From Mycobacterium marseillense (lineage in GTDB: Bacteria > Actinomycetota > Actinomycetes > Mycobacteriales > Mycobacteriaceae), in NCBI RefSeq assembly GCF_010731675.1, contig NZ_AP022584.1, forward strand, positions 1 through 64,000: a stretch of 64,000 nucleotides of DNA. Direction: 5' to 3'. Below the pieces are notes generated by a model, which did not search any database, was not told the origin of the DNA, and saw only the letters and a program-made list of their open reading frames with translations. Position numbers and translations under genes: made by a program. Positions 29,804-41,700 of the stretch are shown here, piece by piece; the stretch's first letter is position 1, and each line of letters opens with the position of its first letter.

Positions 29804-30858
29804 CGAGCGAGCCGGCCGGTGACCGGTGGCAAATCCGCCAGCGTCACGATGCCCGACCGGGCCGCCACCACCGCGGGGACGGCATTCGTCACCGGCATCG
29901 CGGTGTAGATCATCCCCAATCCCATGAATCCGGGCTCGGTCCAGTCCTTGGGCGGCAGGCAGTGCAGGACCGTGCGCATGTTGGGCAGCCCGAACACCTG
30001 AATGACATGCCCGTGCTCGAGTGGCTTGGGCGGGACGACATGGCTGCCCATCGTCCAGTTGAACCCGACGCTGACGACGTTGCGATCGCCGACCCAGCCG
30101 CGGTGGTAGCCGTAGACGCTGCCGACGGTTCCGGCGGGAATCTTCATGAACCCCAGATCGGAGTCGCCGGTCGCCGCGGTGAACGTGACGTCGAACGTCA
30201 TCTTGTCCAGCTTCGCTCCGATGGCGTCGGCCATCATCGCCGCCGACTCGGCAAAGACCTCGCTTTCCCGTCGCACGTTTTCGGCCAGCCCCGGGGTGTC
30301 GGGGTCTTGCGAGAACCCCATTGCGGTTTGGGTTTCCGCCGACTCGTAGGTCGAGCAATCCACCGACTCGGTGATGCGGATCTCGTCGACGCGTTCGCAC
30401 GAGGCGGATAGCACCATGCCAACCATGTTGGTCATGCCCGGGTGCGCGCCGCTGCCGAAGATCGTCGAATTGCCCTTCTGGCAGGCGTCCTCGATGCGCT
30501 GGCGGTCTTGCGGCGTCTGCTTCCCTCCGGTGATCCACGCCGCGCTGGTGCACACGTTGACTCCCGATTCCAGCAGCCGCACCAACTCGTCGATGTTGGG
30601 CCACAACGGGTTGTAGCAACACGCGTCGGCGCCCAGGGCGATCAGCGCGTCGATGTCGTTGGTGGCGTGCACCCCGGTCGGCTGCGGCCAGCCGGCCAGT
30701 TCGGCGGCGTCGACCCCGACCTTGCCCTCGCCGTGCGCATACACCCCGACGAGTTCCATGTCGGGTCGCCCGATGATGGCGTGCAGCGACCGCCGCCCGA
30801 TGTTCCCGGTCGTCCACTGGATGACGCGTAGGGGACGGTCAATGCTGGTTGTGCTCAT
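29800..30858 (-). CDS. DapB-like NAD(P)-binding oxidoreductase
   Basis: A 352-residue protein of the dihydrodipicolinate reductase N-terminal family, in mycobacteria usually annotated as a diacylglycerol- or amine-dehydrogenase-like reductase of unknown substrate. The Rossmann motif is VIQWTTGNIGRRSLHAIIG at residues 12-30. GSGAHPGMTNMVGMVLSAS and a C-terminal dimer/catalytic domain (residues about 130-300) follow. It is not the true lysine-pathway enzyme, which is shorter. It lies 83 bp after fadD and 175 bp before mmpS on the same strand. A role in the lipid locus, for example reducing an acyl or keto intermediate, is possible but unproven. Confidence 0.8.
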   Translation of the reverse strand: MSTTSIDRPLRVIQWTTGNIGRRSLHAIIGRPDMELVGVYAHGEGKVGVDAAELAGWPQPTGVHATNDIDALIALGADACCYNPLWPNIDELVRLLESGVNVCTSAAWITGGKQTPQDRQRIEDACQKGNSTIFGSGAHPGMTNMVGMVLSASCERVDEIRITESVDCSTYESAETQTAMGFSQDPDTPGLAENVRRESEVFAESAAMMADAIGAKLDKMTFDVTFTAATGDSDLGFMKIPAGTVGSVYGYHRGWVGDRNVVSVGFNWTMGSHVVPPKPLEHGHVIQVFGLPNMRTVLHCLPPKDWTEPGFMGLGMIYTAMPVTNAVPAVVAARSGIVTLADLPPVTGRLAR

Positions 30859-30941
30859 CCTTGGCTCCTTTGCCGCTGCGGGGGTGGAACCATTATGCGA
30901 AGCGCGCTACCTCTCGGCGCGCCCGCGTCCACCGCCGGGGC

Positions 30942-32708
30942 TCAGGCGTCCAGACGGGCGAATTGCTGCTGGCTGTACTGCTCCACACAGGCGGCGCGCC
31001 GGATTTTGCCGCTGGTCGTGGTGGGAATGGATCCCGGCGGTACCAGGACGAGGTCCCCGACGTTCACGCCGTGCGCATTGGAGATTGCGGAGGTGACGTC
31101 GGTTTTGACGGAGGTGAGCCAGTGCCTGACGTCCTGGGCGTCCTCGTTGGGGTCGCCTCGCTTCTTGAGCTCGATGACGGTGACCAGCTTCTCGGTGCTG
31201 TTCACCGGCACCGATATCGCCGCGACCCGACCACCCGTGATCTCCTGGACCGTCGCCTCGATGTCCTCGGGATAGTGGTTGCGCCCACGAATGATCAGTA
31301 GATCCTTCATCCGGCCGACGATGAACAGCTCACCGGAGTGGATGAAACCGAGGTCGCCGGTTCTCAGCCAGGGCCCGTCGGGCGTCCCCGGTGACGGGTC
31401 GACGAGGGTGGCGCCGAAGCATCGCTGCTCGGCCGGCGCCTTGCGCCAATAGCCCTCGGCGACATTCTCGCCCCGCACCCAAATTTCGCCGATCACTTCC
31501 GGGGGGCATTCGCGGCTCGTCTCGCTGTCGACGATCCGCACCATGGGGGACTGCGGCACCCGGTACCTGACCAGCTCCGTAGCCTTGCCGCCCGTCACAC
31601 CCCTCCCGGCCGGGCACGGCCTAACGCGGCCGGCACCGAGCTCTTCGACGTCGAAGCGTGCGGCCGGTGAGGATTCGCTCCAGGCGCCGGTCGCCACGAA
31701 GACGGTGGCCTCGGCCAGGCCGTACGAGGGACGCATCATGTGGTCCCGGAAATTGAAGTGCGCGAAGCGATCCACAAAGCGGTGCAAGGTGGCCGGCTCG
31801 ACGCGTTCGGCGCCGCTGATGATGCCCAGCACATCGCCGAGGTCCAGCCCCGCCAGGTCTTTGTCGGTGGTTTTGCGGGCAGCCAAGTCGAAGGCGAAGT
31901 TAGGCGCCGCTGACCAGGCATGGGGATTTTCGGCCAGGGATCGCACCCACCTGGCCGGTCGTTCCAAGAACGAAATCGGACTCGACAGCTCGCCGCGGTA
32001 GCCACCCAGGATCGGCGCACAAACTCCCAGCACCAAACCCATGTCGTGATAGAAGGGCAACCACGACACAATTGTGGTGTTCGGCGGGGCTTTAGCGTGG
32101 GAATCCACGAAGAAGCTGCGCATCAGCTGCTCGAAATTCGCCTCGAGATTGCGATGCGAGATCATCACCCCGGTCGGCGTGCGGGTCGAGCCCGAGCTGT
32201 ACTGCAAATAAGCGACGCTAGGCAAATCGTCCGTCGGAACGTGTGTTTCGGCCTCGACATCGAGGTTCATCGAATCGATTTCGACGATCTTGGGGACGTC
32301 GTCCATGCGTGCTTGATCGACATATTCGGCAACGTCTTCCGCGACGTCGGACGTCGTGAGAACCACCGACGGCGACGTGTCGGCGAGGACCGCGCTCACC
32401 CGCTCATGACTCGAGCCGCGATGCGGTAGCGGCAGCGGCACGGCGATGAGCCCGGCCTGCATGGATCCCAGGAACGCCGCGATGTAGTCCATGCTCTGGG
32501 GCGCCAGGATCACCGCCCGGTCGCCGACCGAGCCGTGCGGGCCGAGGTTGCGTGCCACGTTGAGCGTTCGGCGCGAGACCTGCGACCAGGTGAGTGTCTC
32601 GCGCACACCCGCCGGGTCGTGCTGGTAGTCGGTGAACGTGTAGGCCACGTCGAGGGGCCGCAGGCTGGCACGCCCGTGCAGCATGGAGAGGATCGACGAC
32701 TGAGACAT
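30942..32708 (-). CDS. Fatty-acyl-AMP ligase (FadD21/FadD23-like)
   Basis: Activates a fatty acid as acyl-AMP and loads it on a polyketide synthase; 588 residues, as usual for FAALs. P-loop [18 protein letters not shown] near residues 170-190; [12 protein letters not shown] and [19 protein letters not shown] are adenylate-forming motifs. [20 protein letters not shown] is the FAAL-type hinge and C-terminal signature. It starts 8 bp after the Chp2-like gene, so both are in one unit, and it should supply the starter acyl chain for the divergent Pks. The best guess of lineage is fadD21 of the polyacyltrehalose locus or fadD23 of the trehalose polyphleate locus. Confidence 0.92.
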   Translation of the reverse strand: MSQSSILSMLHGRASLRPLDVAYTFTDYQHDPAGVRETLTWSQVSRRTLNVARNLGPHGSVGDRAVILAPQSMDYIAAFLGSMQAGLIAVPLPLPHRGSSHERVSAVLADTSPSVVLTTSDVAEDVAEYVDQARMDDVPKIVEIDSMNLDVEAETHVPTDDLPSVAYLQYSSGSTRTPTGVMISHRNLEANFEQLMRSFFVDSHAKAPPNTTIVSWLPFYHDMGLVLGVCAPILGGYRGELSSPISFLERPARWVRSLAENPHAWSAAPNFAFDLAARKTTDKDLAGLDLGDVLGIISGAERVEPATLHRFVDRFAHFNFRDHMMRPSYGLAEATVFVATGAWSESSPAARFDVEELGAGRVRPCPAGRGVTGGKATELVRYRVPQSPMVRIVDSETSRECPPEVIGEIWVRGENVAEGYWRKAPAEQRCFGATLVDPSPGTPDGPWLRTGDLGFIHSGELFIVGRMKDLLIIRGRNHYPEDIEATVQEITGGRVAAISVPVNSTEKLVTVIELKKRGDPNEDAQDVRHWLTSVKTDVTSAISNAHGVNVGDLVLVPPGSIPTTTSGKIRRAACVEQYSQQQFARLDA

Positions 32709-32716
32709 AGGCGCGC

Positions 32717-33832
32717 TCAGTCGGTGCCGTCGGAGAACGCGGACATGGCACCGCCGAGGACTTGTGACAGCGGGTCGGCGTCGCCGCCGAAGGTCACCTG
32801 GTTGGCCGGCGCGGTGACTTCCGCCGGGTCGAAGCCGTGCACCGGGTCTACCTGAACCGGAGCGGTCGCCGGGTCGTCGTTTCGCGCGTAGCCCGCGTTC
32901 ACCCGCGGAATCAGGATCGCGTCGAGCTTGTTCAGCGTGCCTTCGTCGATCCCGACGTATTTCAGCGGCATGACGAGCGGAAGGTGCTTTTCCGGAACCA
33001 TGATCGTCGTGTCCTTCGCGCCCCTGGAGTTGATCGTCGTCCTGATGTTCTGGGGCGGCACCATGCTCGGGTTCGTGAAGGCCACCGCCGTGTGACCGGT
33101 GGCGAGCCCCAACAGCGTGTTGGCGAGCGCGAACATGTTGTCCGGCCGGTCGGGGAAGTCCGCGATCAAGTCGTAGGACGCCACGAACCTGTTTGTGTCG
33201 TACTGGCTCTCGTACGGCGGCGGCATCGTGTAGTCGAGTGCGGGGACGAAGCTGCCGACCGGGAACACGGCGGTCAGGAAGCTCTGACCGAAGGCGTGGT
33301 GCCCGATCGGGTCGCCGAATGTGGCGAAATTCAGCTTGTCCGGCGGGGGTGCGGTCGGGTCATTCGCCAGCCGGGCCTGCTCGCCATCGACGACGAACCC
33401 GCCCTCGGACAAGCCGATCGCCGTGCCCGGCCGGCCGGTGCGGATCGCCGCGTCGAGGTTGTCGATCCCCACGTCGACGGACTCGCCGACGCTGGGGCCG
33501 TCCGCGCCCAGGCCCGGGAACTGCTCATCGAGCTTGCCGATGCCCGGGAAGAGTCGCTCGAGCACGTGCCCCTGAATCTGGCCCGCCGGATAGCGGACGA
33601 TTTCGCGCTTCTGGCCGGGGAACCATTGCGCGCCCTCCTGGCGGATGTACTCGTCGTAGGGGATGCCGAGGACGTGAGCGCCTCCGAGGGCGAACGCCGT
33701 CTGGTCGCCGGGGGCTCCCGGAGTGGGCGGACCGCCGACGGGCGACTCGTCGGCCGTCGCGGTATTGACGCCGAAACACCCTGTGGCACCGACGGTTACC
33801 AGCGCCGTCACTCCCGCGAGTAGTTTCTTCAT
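32717..33832 (-). CDS. Secreted PE-PPE-domain alpha/beta hydrolase, Chp2-like acyltransferase
   Basis: Exported serine esterase or acyltransferase of 371 residues from ATG 33832 (ribosome-binding site AGGAGTAGGG). The signal peptide [18 protein letters not shown] is followed by Cys19 in a poor lipobox and by an AxA site (ATA before DESPV). The nucleophile elbow is GLSEG at residues 140-144 with Ser142; [11 protein letters not shown] and an acidic C-terminus follow. Related proteins are Rv1184c (Chp2), which moves acyl chains between trehalose esters outside the membrane to finish polyacyltrehalose, and the PE protein of the trehalose polyphleate locus. Neighbours match that role. An upstream in-frame ATG at 33880 is not preferred because it would hide the signal peptide. 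Confidence 0.88.
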   Translation of the reverse strand: MKKLLAGVTALVTVGATGCFGVNTATADESPVGGPPTPGAPGDQTAFALGGAHVLGIPYDEYIRQEGAQWFPGQKREIVRYPAGQIQGHVLERLFPGIGKLDEQFPGLGADGPSVGESVDVGIDNLDAAIRTGRPGTAIGLSEGGFVVDGEQARLANDPTAPPPDKLNFATFGDPIGHHAFGQSFLTAVFPVGSFVPALDYTMPPPYESQYDTNRFVASYDLIADFPDRPDNMFALANTLLGLATGHTAVAFTNPSMVPPQNIRTTINSRGAKDTTIMVPEKHLPLVMPLKYVGIDEGTLNKLDAILIPRVNAGYARNDDPATAPVQVDPVHGFDPAEVTAPANQVTFGGDADPLSQVLGGAMSAFSDGTD

Positions 33833-33889
33833 CCCTACTCCTGACCGGTCGGATTCGCCTCGTAGTCTCACATACATCATGTGCGGGTG

Positions 33890-36886
33890 CTAACCGGGCT
33901 GCGGCTCGGCGCGTCCGCTCGGCGACCGCGCGCTCCCTCGGGAAGGCCACCAGTTCGCCCGTCCGACCAGCGCGGCGATGGCGGGGACCGTGATGGTGCG
34001 CACCAAGAAGGTATCCAGCAAAATTCCCACCCCGATCACGAAACCGCCCTGGACCACGGTGCTGATGCTGGAGAACAACAGGCCGCACATCGAGGCGGCG
34101 AAGATCAGTCCCGCCGCGGTGATCACACCGCCCGTCGAGCCCAGCGTCCGGATGATGCCGTACCGCATGCTGTGCGGAGACTCCTCCCGCATTCGGGAGA
34201 CGAGCAGCATGTTGTAGTCGGCCCCGACCGCGACCAACACCACGAATGCCAGCGGGGGCACACTCCAATGCAATTGCTGGCCCAGCAGGTATTGAAATAC
34301 GAGCACGCCGATACCCACCGCCGATAAATACGAAATGACCACGGAAGCAACCAGATACAACGGCGCAACAATCGCGCGCAACAGTGCGATCAAGGTGAAT
34401 AGCACGACCATCAGCGTGACGGCGATGATGAACCGAATATCGTGCTGGTAGTAGTCACGCGTGTCCTTCAGGGCGACGGTATATCCCGCCATCGACACCG
34501 TGGCGTCCGCCAATGCGGTATTCGGCTGAGCTCCCCGCGCGGCCGCGGTGATCGCGTTGACCTGATCCATGGCTTGGGTGCTGAACGGATTCAGTTTGGT
34601 TTGAACCAAATACCGCACCGAGTGGCCGTCCGGCGAAATGAATACCTTGGCCGCTTTCTGGAACTGCTCTAACTGCAGCAGCTGGGGCGGGATATTGAAC
34701 CCGGCCATTGCCGGATGTGCGGCATCGCGTTTCAGCGACAACAGAAACGCCGCTGACTCGTTGAGCCCGCTGCCGAGCTGCTTGAGTTGATCGACGAGTT
34801 GAGCCACCGCGTCGGCCACTTGGCGGCTGCCTCCGGCTAATCGGTTTGCCCCGTCTTGCACGGTATTCAGGTTTGTTTGCATGCCACCGGGTTTGTCCAA
34901 CCCCATGGAGTGCAGGACCTTGGTGAGCTTCGCCAGCGAAGCGCGCACCCGATCGGTCGACGCCTTGAGGGCCCGTTTGTCCGGGGCCTGCTGCAGTCGA
35001 TGGGCCAACTCGTTGATCGCGTCGAGGTCCGCTTGATTTTGCGGGCCGAGCAGCTGCTCGAATGCCCCGCGGGTGTCGCTGCACGACGGGTCGACATCGC
35101 ATCGCGGGTTGCCCTGCAGCGCCGCCAGCACCGGACCTATCCAGGCGAACACGTTCTTGGCCGCGGAGAAGTTCCAGCCCATGGAATTGCTGATCGCGTT
35201 GACGTGGTCGACGAGCTGGGCCGCGAGGTCGACCTGTTTCACCAGCGCGTCGCCGCTGTACTGGTTCTTCGCCGACGAGAAGGCAGTCTCCAGTTCCTGC
35301 ACGCTGGCGGCGAGCTGGACGACCTGGCCTCGCACGTTGCCGAGGTTGTCGGCCAGCGTGCCCGCGCCGGCGACCAGCCGGTTGAGGTCGCTGGTGTGGT
35401 CCTTGATCAGGGTGGACCCGTCCGCCAGCAGGGTCCCGATGGCGCCCGCCTGATAGGTCGCCCGGAATTGTTCCGGCACATTGCCGGTGGGGCGCGTGAT
35501 GCCGCTGACCGCAGCGACATTCGGCAATTGGCTGACGCGGTCCGCCATCTGTTCCAGGTCCGCGAGGGCCTTGGGCGTGCGCAGGTCGTGCGGCGATTGG
35601 ACCAGGATGTATTGCGGAATGGACTGATTCACCGGGAAATGGCGATCCAGCGCGGCGTACCCGATGGAGCTTGGCGCGGACGGCCGCAGCGCTTTGCGAT
35701 CGTCGTAGTTGTAGCGCACCAGGCCGGCGCAACTGGCCAAGATAATCAACACCAGCACGCTGGCAACCAGATTGACCTTCGGTCGCCGCACGATGCGGAT
35801 GCCCGAACGGCGCCAGAATCGCGCGGTCAGTTCGCGTCGGGGAGTGACCCAGCCACGTCGCCCGGCCAGCACCAGGACGGCCGGCAGCAACGTCAGCGCG
35901 GCGAGGAACGCCACACCGATCCCGATCGCCGCGGACGCCCCGACCGTTTTGAACACGCCCATCCGGGCGAAGCTGATGAGCAGAAACGTGATGCCGACGG
36001 TGGCGGCGGAGGCGGCGATCACTTTGCCGATCGAGAACATCGCGCGCTTGACAGCCGCATCGGAATTCGCACCCGACCGCAAATAGTCGTGATATCGGCT
36101 GATGAGGAAGACCGCGTAATCCGTTCCGGCCCCGGCCATTATCGCGCTCAGGAAGACCACGGACTGGTTTGAGACGCCCGAGCCGGTCAGTTGGGAGTAG
36201 CCCGCTACCACCGCCTGCGCGATAACCAGGGATGCGCCGATGGTCAGCAACGGCAGCAGCATGGTGACCGCGCTGCGGTAGATCACCAGCAAAACGACGA
36301 GCACCAGAACCGCGATCGCCAGCTCGATGGGCATCCGGTCGCGAGCCCCGGCGACCGTAAGGTCGGCGACGGTCGCCGCGGGGCCGGTGAGGTTGGCCGT
36401 CAGCGGCGTGCCGGTGACGACGCCTTTGACGATGTCGTCGATCCGGTTGAAAGAGGCGTAGGAGCGCGGAGTGCCCAACTCGCCGGCAACGCCGACCGGG
36501 AGCACCCAGGCTTTGTGGTCCTTGCTGGTCACGGCCGAGCGCAGGGCGGGCGTGCTGATGAAATCCTGCAGCATCAAGACGTCTCGCGTGTCCTGGCGCA
36601 GCGCGTCCACCAGTTTGCGGTAGGTGGCTTCGTCGGCGGGGCCGAGACCCTTGTCGTTGGTCAGGACCACCAGCAGGAGGTTTTCCGAGCCCGATTCGTG
36701 AAACGCCTCGGTCATCTTTCGGGCGGTGACGCTCGATGGTGCGTCACTGGGCAGGATGGCGAGCGGATGCTTCTCGGCCATCTCGCCGAGCGACGGGAAG
36801 GTCAGCGGCAGTGCGACCGCGATCGTGATCCAGATCCCGATCACTGCCCAGGGCCACCGCACCACAAATTCGGCTAGCCGTCGCAT
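33890..36886 (-). CDS. MmpL-family lipid exporter (MmpL10-like)
   Basis: RND-type transporter of 998 residues from ATG 36886 ([19 protein letters not shown]); nine more codons are possible from 36913. Two MMPL domains carry [18 protein letters not shown] and [18 protein letters not shown], the two Asp-Tyr proton-relay pairs. A large second periplasmic loop holds a helical stretch and Cys residues ([12 protein letters not shown]). Unlike the other mmpL here, it has no mmpS beside it. It lies between papA and the Chp2-like gene, the same company kept by mmpL10, which exports acyltrehaloses. The C-terminus is cytosolic and Arg/Pro-rich. Confidence 0.92.
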   Translation of the reverse strand: MRRLAEFVVRWPWAVIGIWITIAVALPLTFPSLGEMAEKHPLAILPSDAPSSVTARKMTEAFHESGSENLLLVVLTNDKGLGPADEATYRKLVDALRQDTRDVLMLQDFISTPALRSAVTSKDHKAWVLPVGVAGELGTPRSYASFNRIDDIVKGVVTGTPLTANLTGPAATVADLTVAGARDRMPIELAIAVLVLVVLLVIYRSAVTMLLPLLTIGASLVIAQAVVAGYSQLTGSGVSNQSVVFLSAIMAGAGTDYAVFLISRYHDYLRSGANSDAAVKRAMFSIGKVIAASAATVGITFLLISFARMGVFKTVGASAAIGIGVAFLAALTLLPAVLVLAGRRGWVTPRRELTARFWRRSGIRIVRRPKVNLVASVLVLIILASCAGLVRYNYDDRKALRPSAPSSIGYAALDRHFPVNQSIPQYILVQSPHDLRTPKALADLEQMADRVSQLPNVAAVSGITRPTGNVPEQFRATYQAGAIGTLLADGSTLIKDHTSDLNRLVAGAGTLADNLGNVRGQVVQLAASVQELETAFSSAKNQYSGDALVKQVDLAAQLVDHVNAISNSMGWNFSAAKNVFAWIGPVLAALQGNPRCDVDPSCSDTRGAFEQLLGPQNQADLDAINELAHRLQQAPDKRALKASTDRVRASLAKLTKVLHSMGLDKPGGMQTNLNTVQDGANRLAGGSRQVADAVAQLVDQLKQLGSGLNESAAFLLSLKRDAAHPAMAGFNIPPQLLQLEQFQKAAKVFISPDGHSVRYLVQTKLNPFSTQAMDQVNAITAAARGAQPNTALADATVSMAGYTVALKDTRDYYQHDIRFIIAVTLMVVLFTLIALLRAIVAPLYLVASVVISYLSAVGIGVLVFQYLLGQQLHWSVPPLAFVVLVAVGADYNMLLVSRMREESPHSMRYGIIRTLGSTGGVITAAGLIFAASMCGLLFSSISTVVQGGFVIGVGILLDTFLVRTITVPAIAALVGRANWWPSRGSARSPSGRAEPQPG

Positions 36887-36983
36887 ACCGCCCTCACCCC
36901 CGGTCGGCGGCAACTCGGCCGCCCTCGACCGGGCCCGGTCAAACCACGCGATTTCGCATCACGTGCCATCGAAGTGCTCCACG

Positions 36984-38405
36984 CTACGCGACGCGCCCCC
37001 AACTACCGCTGCCGGCGACCCGCACACAGACCGACTTCATCGCCTCCATATAGCGGACAACCGATTTCCCGGCGACCGGGTTGTCGGGATGCATGATCGC
37101 CATGACCGTGCCCTCCCCGTACCGGAATATGTAAATGGTCAATTGATGCGAATAGCGGCCGTCGGGGTAGATCCCGATGTTGTTCGCAAGTCCCAGGTCG
37201 GCGGCGGCAAGAATGGCGTTGAGGGGAGCGGCGCCGCCGTGGAAGAAGTTCGATACCGGAAAGTTTGATTGCGGCCAGCGCAGCCACGGCGCCAGTTCCA
37301 GCACGCGGTAGTAGGGGACCTTCGCCATGTCCAGGCTGTTATCGAAAGAAGCCTGCGCCGCCCATGCGGCATCGCCGAATGAGGCAGCGGCGATCGGCAC
37401 GGTGATCGGAATCAGGCCGGTAAACCAACCCTGCGTCATGAAATTGTCGGTGGCTTTGCGTGAATCGCGGGGAGTAAGCCCGTAATACGTCATGGCACCC
37501 GTGAATTCATGCTCCACCAGGGCGAGGCAGGCGAACAGGCCCCCGACAAAGCGCGCTCCGGCATCGGCGCAGGCCGATTCGAATCGCTCCGTTTGCGCGA
37601 CATCCATCAGCAGTTCGGAGGTCATGGTGCTGCTACTCGAATCCTGCGGGTTGCCCAGCGGCAGCGGGAATTCGGGAAAGCCTTCATTATTGTTCTCGGC
37701 GAAATCAATCCACGCGCGCACCTCGGGGGAATCGACGGTCAACGTCGACGTGTATTCGCGTTCGCGGGTGCAGAAATCGTCGAAGCTGCCGGCGTCGGGA
37801 AGAGCAAGGGCCTCGCCGCCCCCGCTCAACGCCGTGTACATGCCGTTGGCCTCCATCATCGTGGTGCCGATCAATGTCGCGTCCCCGTGGACATGATCCA
37901 TGGCGGCAAAGAAGGTGAAGTGGCTCTCGCTTTGGATAATTCCGAAAGTGAAGCAACCCCATTCCAGCGGATTCGGTATGGCCACCACGTGCGCGTGTAT
38001 TTCGTCGGCCGTCATCTCGCCGTGGTCGATCGGCGCGAACTCGATATCGGCGGGGTCGGTGATGGTGTGCCTGACGAACCCTCCGTCGCCGGTGTCCTCG
38101 AACCAACTGCGGAACGTGTCGTGCCGCCGCAGGTACGCGTTGACCGCGTGGTTCATGGCGGCGACGTCGCACGTTCCGGCGACCTCACAAGTGGCGATGA
38201 TCTGTCGTGAGAAGTTCAGCCCGGCGGCCGTGCGTTCGCGGTAGTTCCGAAGGTGTTGGCCCTGCATGTAACTCACCGGCACGGAACTCACCGGGGCTTG
38301 CCGGGCTTTTTCGCTGGCCGCGGCGGTCGGGTGCCAGGAGGTGACCGAGCCGGGGGTCAGCGTCCAATCATCGAGTGAGCCGATCGTTATCTTCCCGATG
38401 CGCAA
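36984..38405 (-). CDS. PapA3-like polyketide-associated acyltransferase
   Basis: Transfers acyl chains from the Pks to a sugar hydroxyl, by analogy with PapA3, which acylates trehalose. The 473 residues from TTG 38405 match PapA3 length; a strong GAGGAGGA (38420-38413) lies 7 nt before this TTG and decides the start over ATG 38501. The condensation-type motif HVHGD (His171, Asp175) is present in AAMDHVHGDATLIG. TYYGLTPRDSRKATDNFMTQ and GWFTGLIPITVPIA resemble PapA3 closely as I recall it. First gene of the minus-strand lipid unit and divergent from pks across 321 bp. Cytoplasmic, with no signal peptide. Confidence 0.9.
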   Translation of the reverse strand: MRIGKITIGSLDDWTLTPGSVTSWHPTAAASEKARQAPVSSVPVSYMQGQHLRNYRERTAAGLNFSRQIIATCEVAGTCDVAAMNHAVNAYLRRHDTFRSWFEDTGDGGFVRHTITDPADIEFAPIDHGEMTADEIHAHVVAIPNPLEWGCFTFGIIQSESHFTFFAAMDHVHGDATLIGTTMMEANGMYTALSGGGEALALPDAGSFDDFCTREREYTSTLTVDSPEVRAWIDFAENNNEGFPEFPLPLGNPQDSSSSTMTSELLMDVAQTERFESACADAGARFVGGLFACLALVEHEFTGAMTYYGLTPRDSRKATDNFMTQGWFTGLIPITVPIAAASFGDAAWAAQASFDNSLDMAKVPYYRVLELAPWLRWPQSNFPVSNFFHGGAAPLNAILAAADLGLANNIGIYPDGRYSHQLTIYIFRYGEGTVMAIMHPDNPVAGKSVVRYMEAMKSVCVRVAGSGSWGRVA

Positions 38406-38726
38406 AACTTCGTCCTCCTCGGTTTGAACGGCTGCGGCGGCGCCGGCGTCGCGACCAAGATAACCCTCCGAGTGATCGCCGTCGCATGCGTGCGAGGGCA
38501 CCGCCTACACTCGCTCACGGATCCGACCGGCTTTCGGCGACCGAGTCGTGGCGATCGAGTTGTGGCGATCGAGCGGCCGGGCGGGGACGCAGGGCGGCGG
38601 CCCGCGCGGGCTGCCGCTGCGCGGTGCGGGCGCTGCACATGTGGTGTGGGCCTCCGGACATGATTCTCCGAGCGCAACTGGGCGCCCGCGGGGATCGATC
38701 TTGACCGGCCAAGAGAGGACAAGCGC
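38406..38726. promoter_or_regulatory. Divergent control region between papA and pks, with 14-bp tandem repeat
   Basis: No gene is visible. A 14-bp unit CGAG(T)(C/T)GTGGCGAT is repeated twice at 38542-38569, giving direct GTGGCGATCGAG copies at 38548-38559 and 38562-38573, a possible regulator site. The ribosome-binding site for pks is GAGAGGA just before ATG 38727. No convincing -10/-35 pair was found on either strand. Confidence 0.45.
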
Positions 38727-41700
38727 ATGGCATCCGTCGAAGGTCTGGGGGAATCGGCATCGGGTTTTGCGATCGTTGGCTATGCGGCGCGATTTCCGGG
38801 AGCCGCTGATGCGGACGAGTTCTGGGATGTCTTGCGGCACGGCCGGGATGCGATATCCGAAGTGCCGCAGGACAGGTGGGATGTCGACGAATTCTTCGAC
38901 CCGGAGCCGGGTGCGCCGGGCAAGGTCGTCACCCGTCGGGCGGGCTTCGTCGACGACGTGACGGGGTTTGACGCCCCGTTCTTCGGCGTGTCGACGCGCG
39001 AGGTCAGGCTGATGGACCCGCAGCACCGGATCTTGCTGGAAACGGCGTGGCGCGCGGTGGAGCATTCGGGCTACGCGCCAACGGATCTGGCTGACAGCAA
39101 CACGGGTGTCTTCGTCGGTCTGGCCACGCACGACTACCTGGGCATGGCCTCCGACGAGCTGACCTATCCCGAGATCGAGGCCTACATGGCCATCGGGACG
39201 TCGAACGCCGCCGCCGCGGGCCGGATCAGCTATCGGTTGGGGCTGCAGGGCCCGTCGGTCGCCGTCGACACCGCGTGCAGCTCGTCGCTGGTGGCCATCC
39301 ACCAGGCGTGCCAGGCGCTGCGCTTGGGGGAATGCGACCTCGCGCTGGCCGGCGGGGCGAACGTCCTGCTCACCCCGGCCACGATGATCACGTTCTCCAG
39401 CGCGCACATGCTCGCGCCCGACGGCCGGTGCAAGACATTCGACGCGGCCGCCGATGGCTACGTGCGCGGCGAGGGATGCGGCGTCATCGTGATCAAGCGC
39501 CTCGAGGACGCGATCCGCGACGGGGATCGGATTCGGGCCGTGATCCGGGGCAGCGCGATCAACCAGGATGGCGCCTCGGGTGGATTGACTGTTCCGAACG
39601 GGGTTGCCCAGCAGCGGGTCATCGCCGATGCACTCAAGCGTGCCGACCTCGAGCCCCGCGATGTCGGGTACCTGGAAGCGCACGGCACCGGGACATCGCT
39701 GGGCGACCCGATCGAGGCCCAGGCCGCCGGCGCGGTGCTGGGGGCCGGGCGCGAACCCGACCAGCCCCTGCTGATGGGCTCGGTGAAGACGAATATCGGG
39801 CACCTGGAAGCGGCCGCGGGCATCGCGGGCGTGATCAAGGTGATCCTGTCCCTCGAGAACGAGCTGCTGCCGCAGCACCTCCACTTTCAGAACCCGTCGC
39901 CCCACATCCCCTGGGAACGGCTGGCGGTGGAAGTCGTCAAGGAAGCCACGCCGTGGAAACGCAACGGGCAGCGGCGCATTGCGGGGATCAGCTCATTCGG
40001 GTTCGCCGGGACCAACGCTCACGTCATTCTGGAGGAAGCGCCGGAGCACGCGCTCCCGGCCCCCGCGGCAGCGGCCCCGGTCGGGCCGTCCGGGGACCGG
40101 CGGTTCAGCATCCTTCCGCTGTCGGCTCGAACGCCCGCCGCGTTGATGCGGCTCGCCGACGACTACCGCGCCTGGCTGGGCGCGAACCCGGAGGCCACCC
40201 TCGCGGACGTGTGCCTTACCGCCGGGGCGGGGCGAGCGCACTTGGAGCAGCGCGCCGCGTTGGTGGTCAACTCGCGGGAATCCGCCATGGAGCTGCTGGG
40301 CGCGCTCGCCGAGGAGCGCCCGGCGCCCGGCCTGTTCCGCGGCGAATCCCATGACACCCCGAAGACGGCGTGGCTGTTCACCGGTCAGGGCAGCCAATAC
40401 CCCGGCATGGCCCGGGAGTTGTTCGACACCGAGCCGGTGTTCGCCGAGACGCTGAATCGTTGCGCGGCCGCGGTCGCCGATGTTCTCGAAAAGCCGTTGC
40501 TGGACGTCATTTTCGACGTGGACAGTCCGGACAGCGAGGCGACGCTGCAGCAGACCTCATACGCGCAGCCCGCCCTGTTCGCGGTGGAACTGGGCCTGGC
40601 CCGGCTGTGGCAGTCGTGGGGCTTCGAGCCCGACGTCGTGCTGGGCCACAGCGTCGGCCAGTATTCGGCGGCCTGCGTCGCGGGGGTGCTCAGCCTCGAG
40701 GACGGCGCGCTGTTGATGGCCGAACGCGGTCGTTTGTTCGGCAGCTTGCCTTCCGGTGGCCGGATGGTCGCGGTGTTCGCCGCCGCCGAGCGCGTCGAGC
40801 GACTGACCGACGAATTTCCCAGCCTGTCCGTCGCCGCCTACAACGGCGTCAACACCGTATTGTCCGGGCCGGCAGCCGATCTGGAACACGCGGTGGCCGC
40901 ATTGACGGCCGACGGTTTGCGGTGCGACTGGCTTGATACCAGCCACGCGTTCCACTCAGCGCTGCTCGACCCGATCCTCGATGAATTCGAATCGTCCGCG
41001 AGGCGGTTCAACTTCGCGACGCCACAACGGATTTTGATCGACAACCGCACCGGGACCGCGCTCGGCCGCAGCGTGAAGCTCGACGGCGCCTATTGGCGCC
41101 GGCACGCGCGCCAGCCCGTGGAATTCGCCAAGAGCGTGCGCACGCTCGCCGAGCTGAACTGCAAGGTGCTGCTCGAGATCGGCCCCCGGCCGGTGCTCAC
41201 CGCCGCGGCCCTCGGCGCGTGGCCCGACCCCGCCACCGCACCCCGGGTGATCACGTCGCTGCGCCGCAACACCGCTGACCACCGGCAGATCACCGAAGCG
41301 GTCGCCGACGCGTATGTCCTTGGACACCAGCCCGATTTCACCGCCTTCCGGCGGGCGCACGCGCGCAAGCTCGACCTGCCCACCTACCCGTTCGAGCGCC
41401 GTCAATACTGGTTCCGGGACGATCGCGAGCGCCCAGACCAAGCCCAGGACGCCGGCGGACCGCGTACCGAAACCGTCCGCCTCCTCGAGGACGGCCGGAT
41501 CGAGGAACTCGCTGCCCTACTCGGCGGTGCGAGCGACGACCAGCAAACCCTGCAGGTGCTCACCAAGCTTGCGGCGCAACACAATCAACAGCGCATGACC
41601 CGCTCCATCGGGGACGACCGCTACGAGATCCGCTGGGACAAGTCGGCTTCTCCGCTCTCGCGCGCAGACGTGGACGAGGGATGCAGCTGGATCGTCGTCG

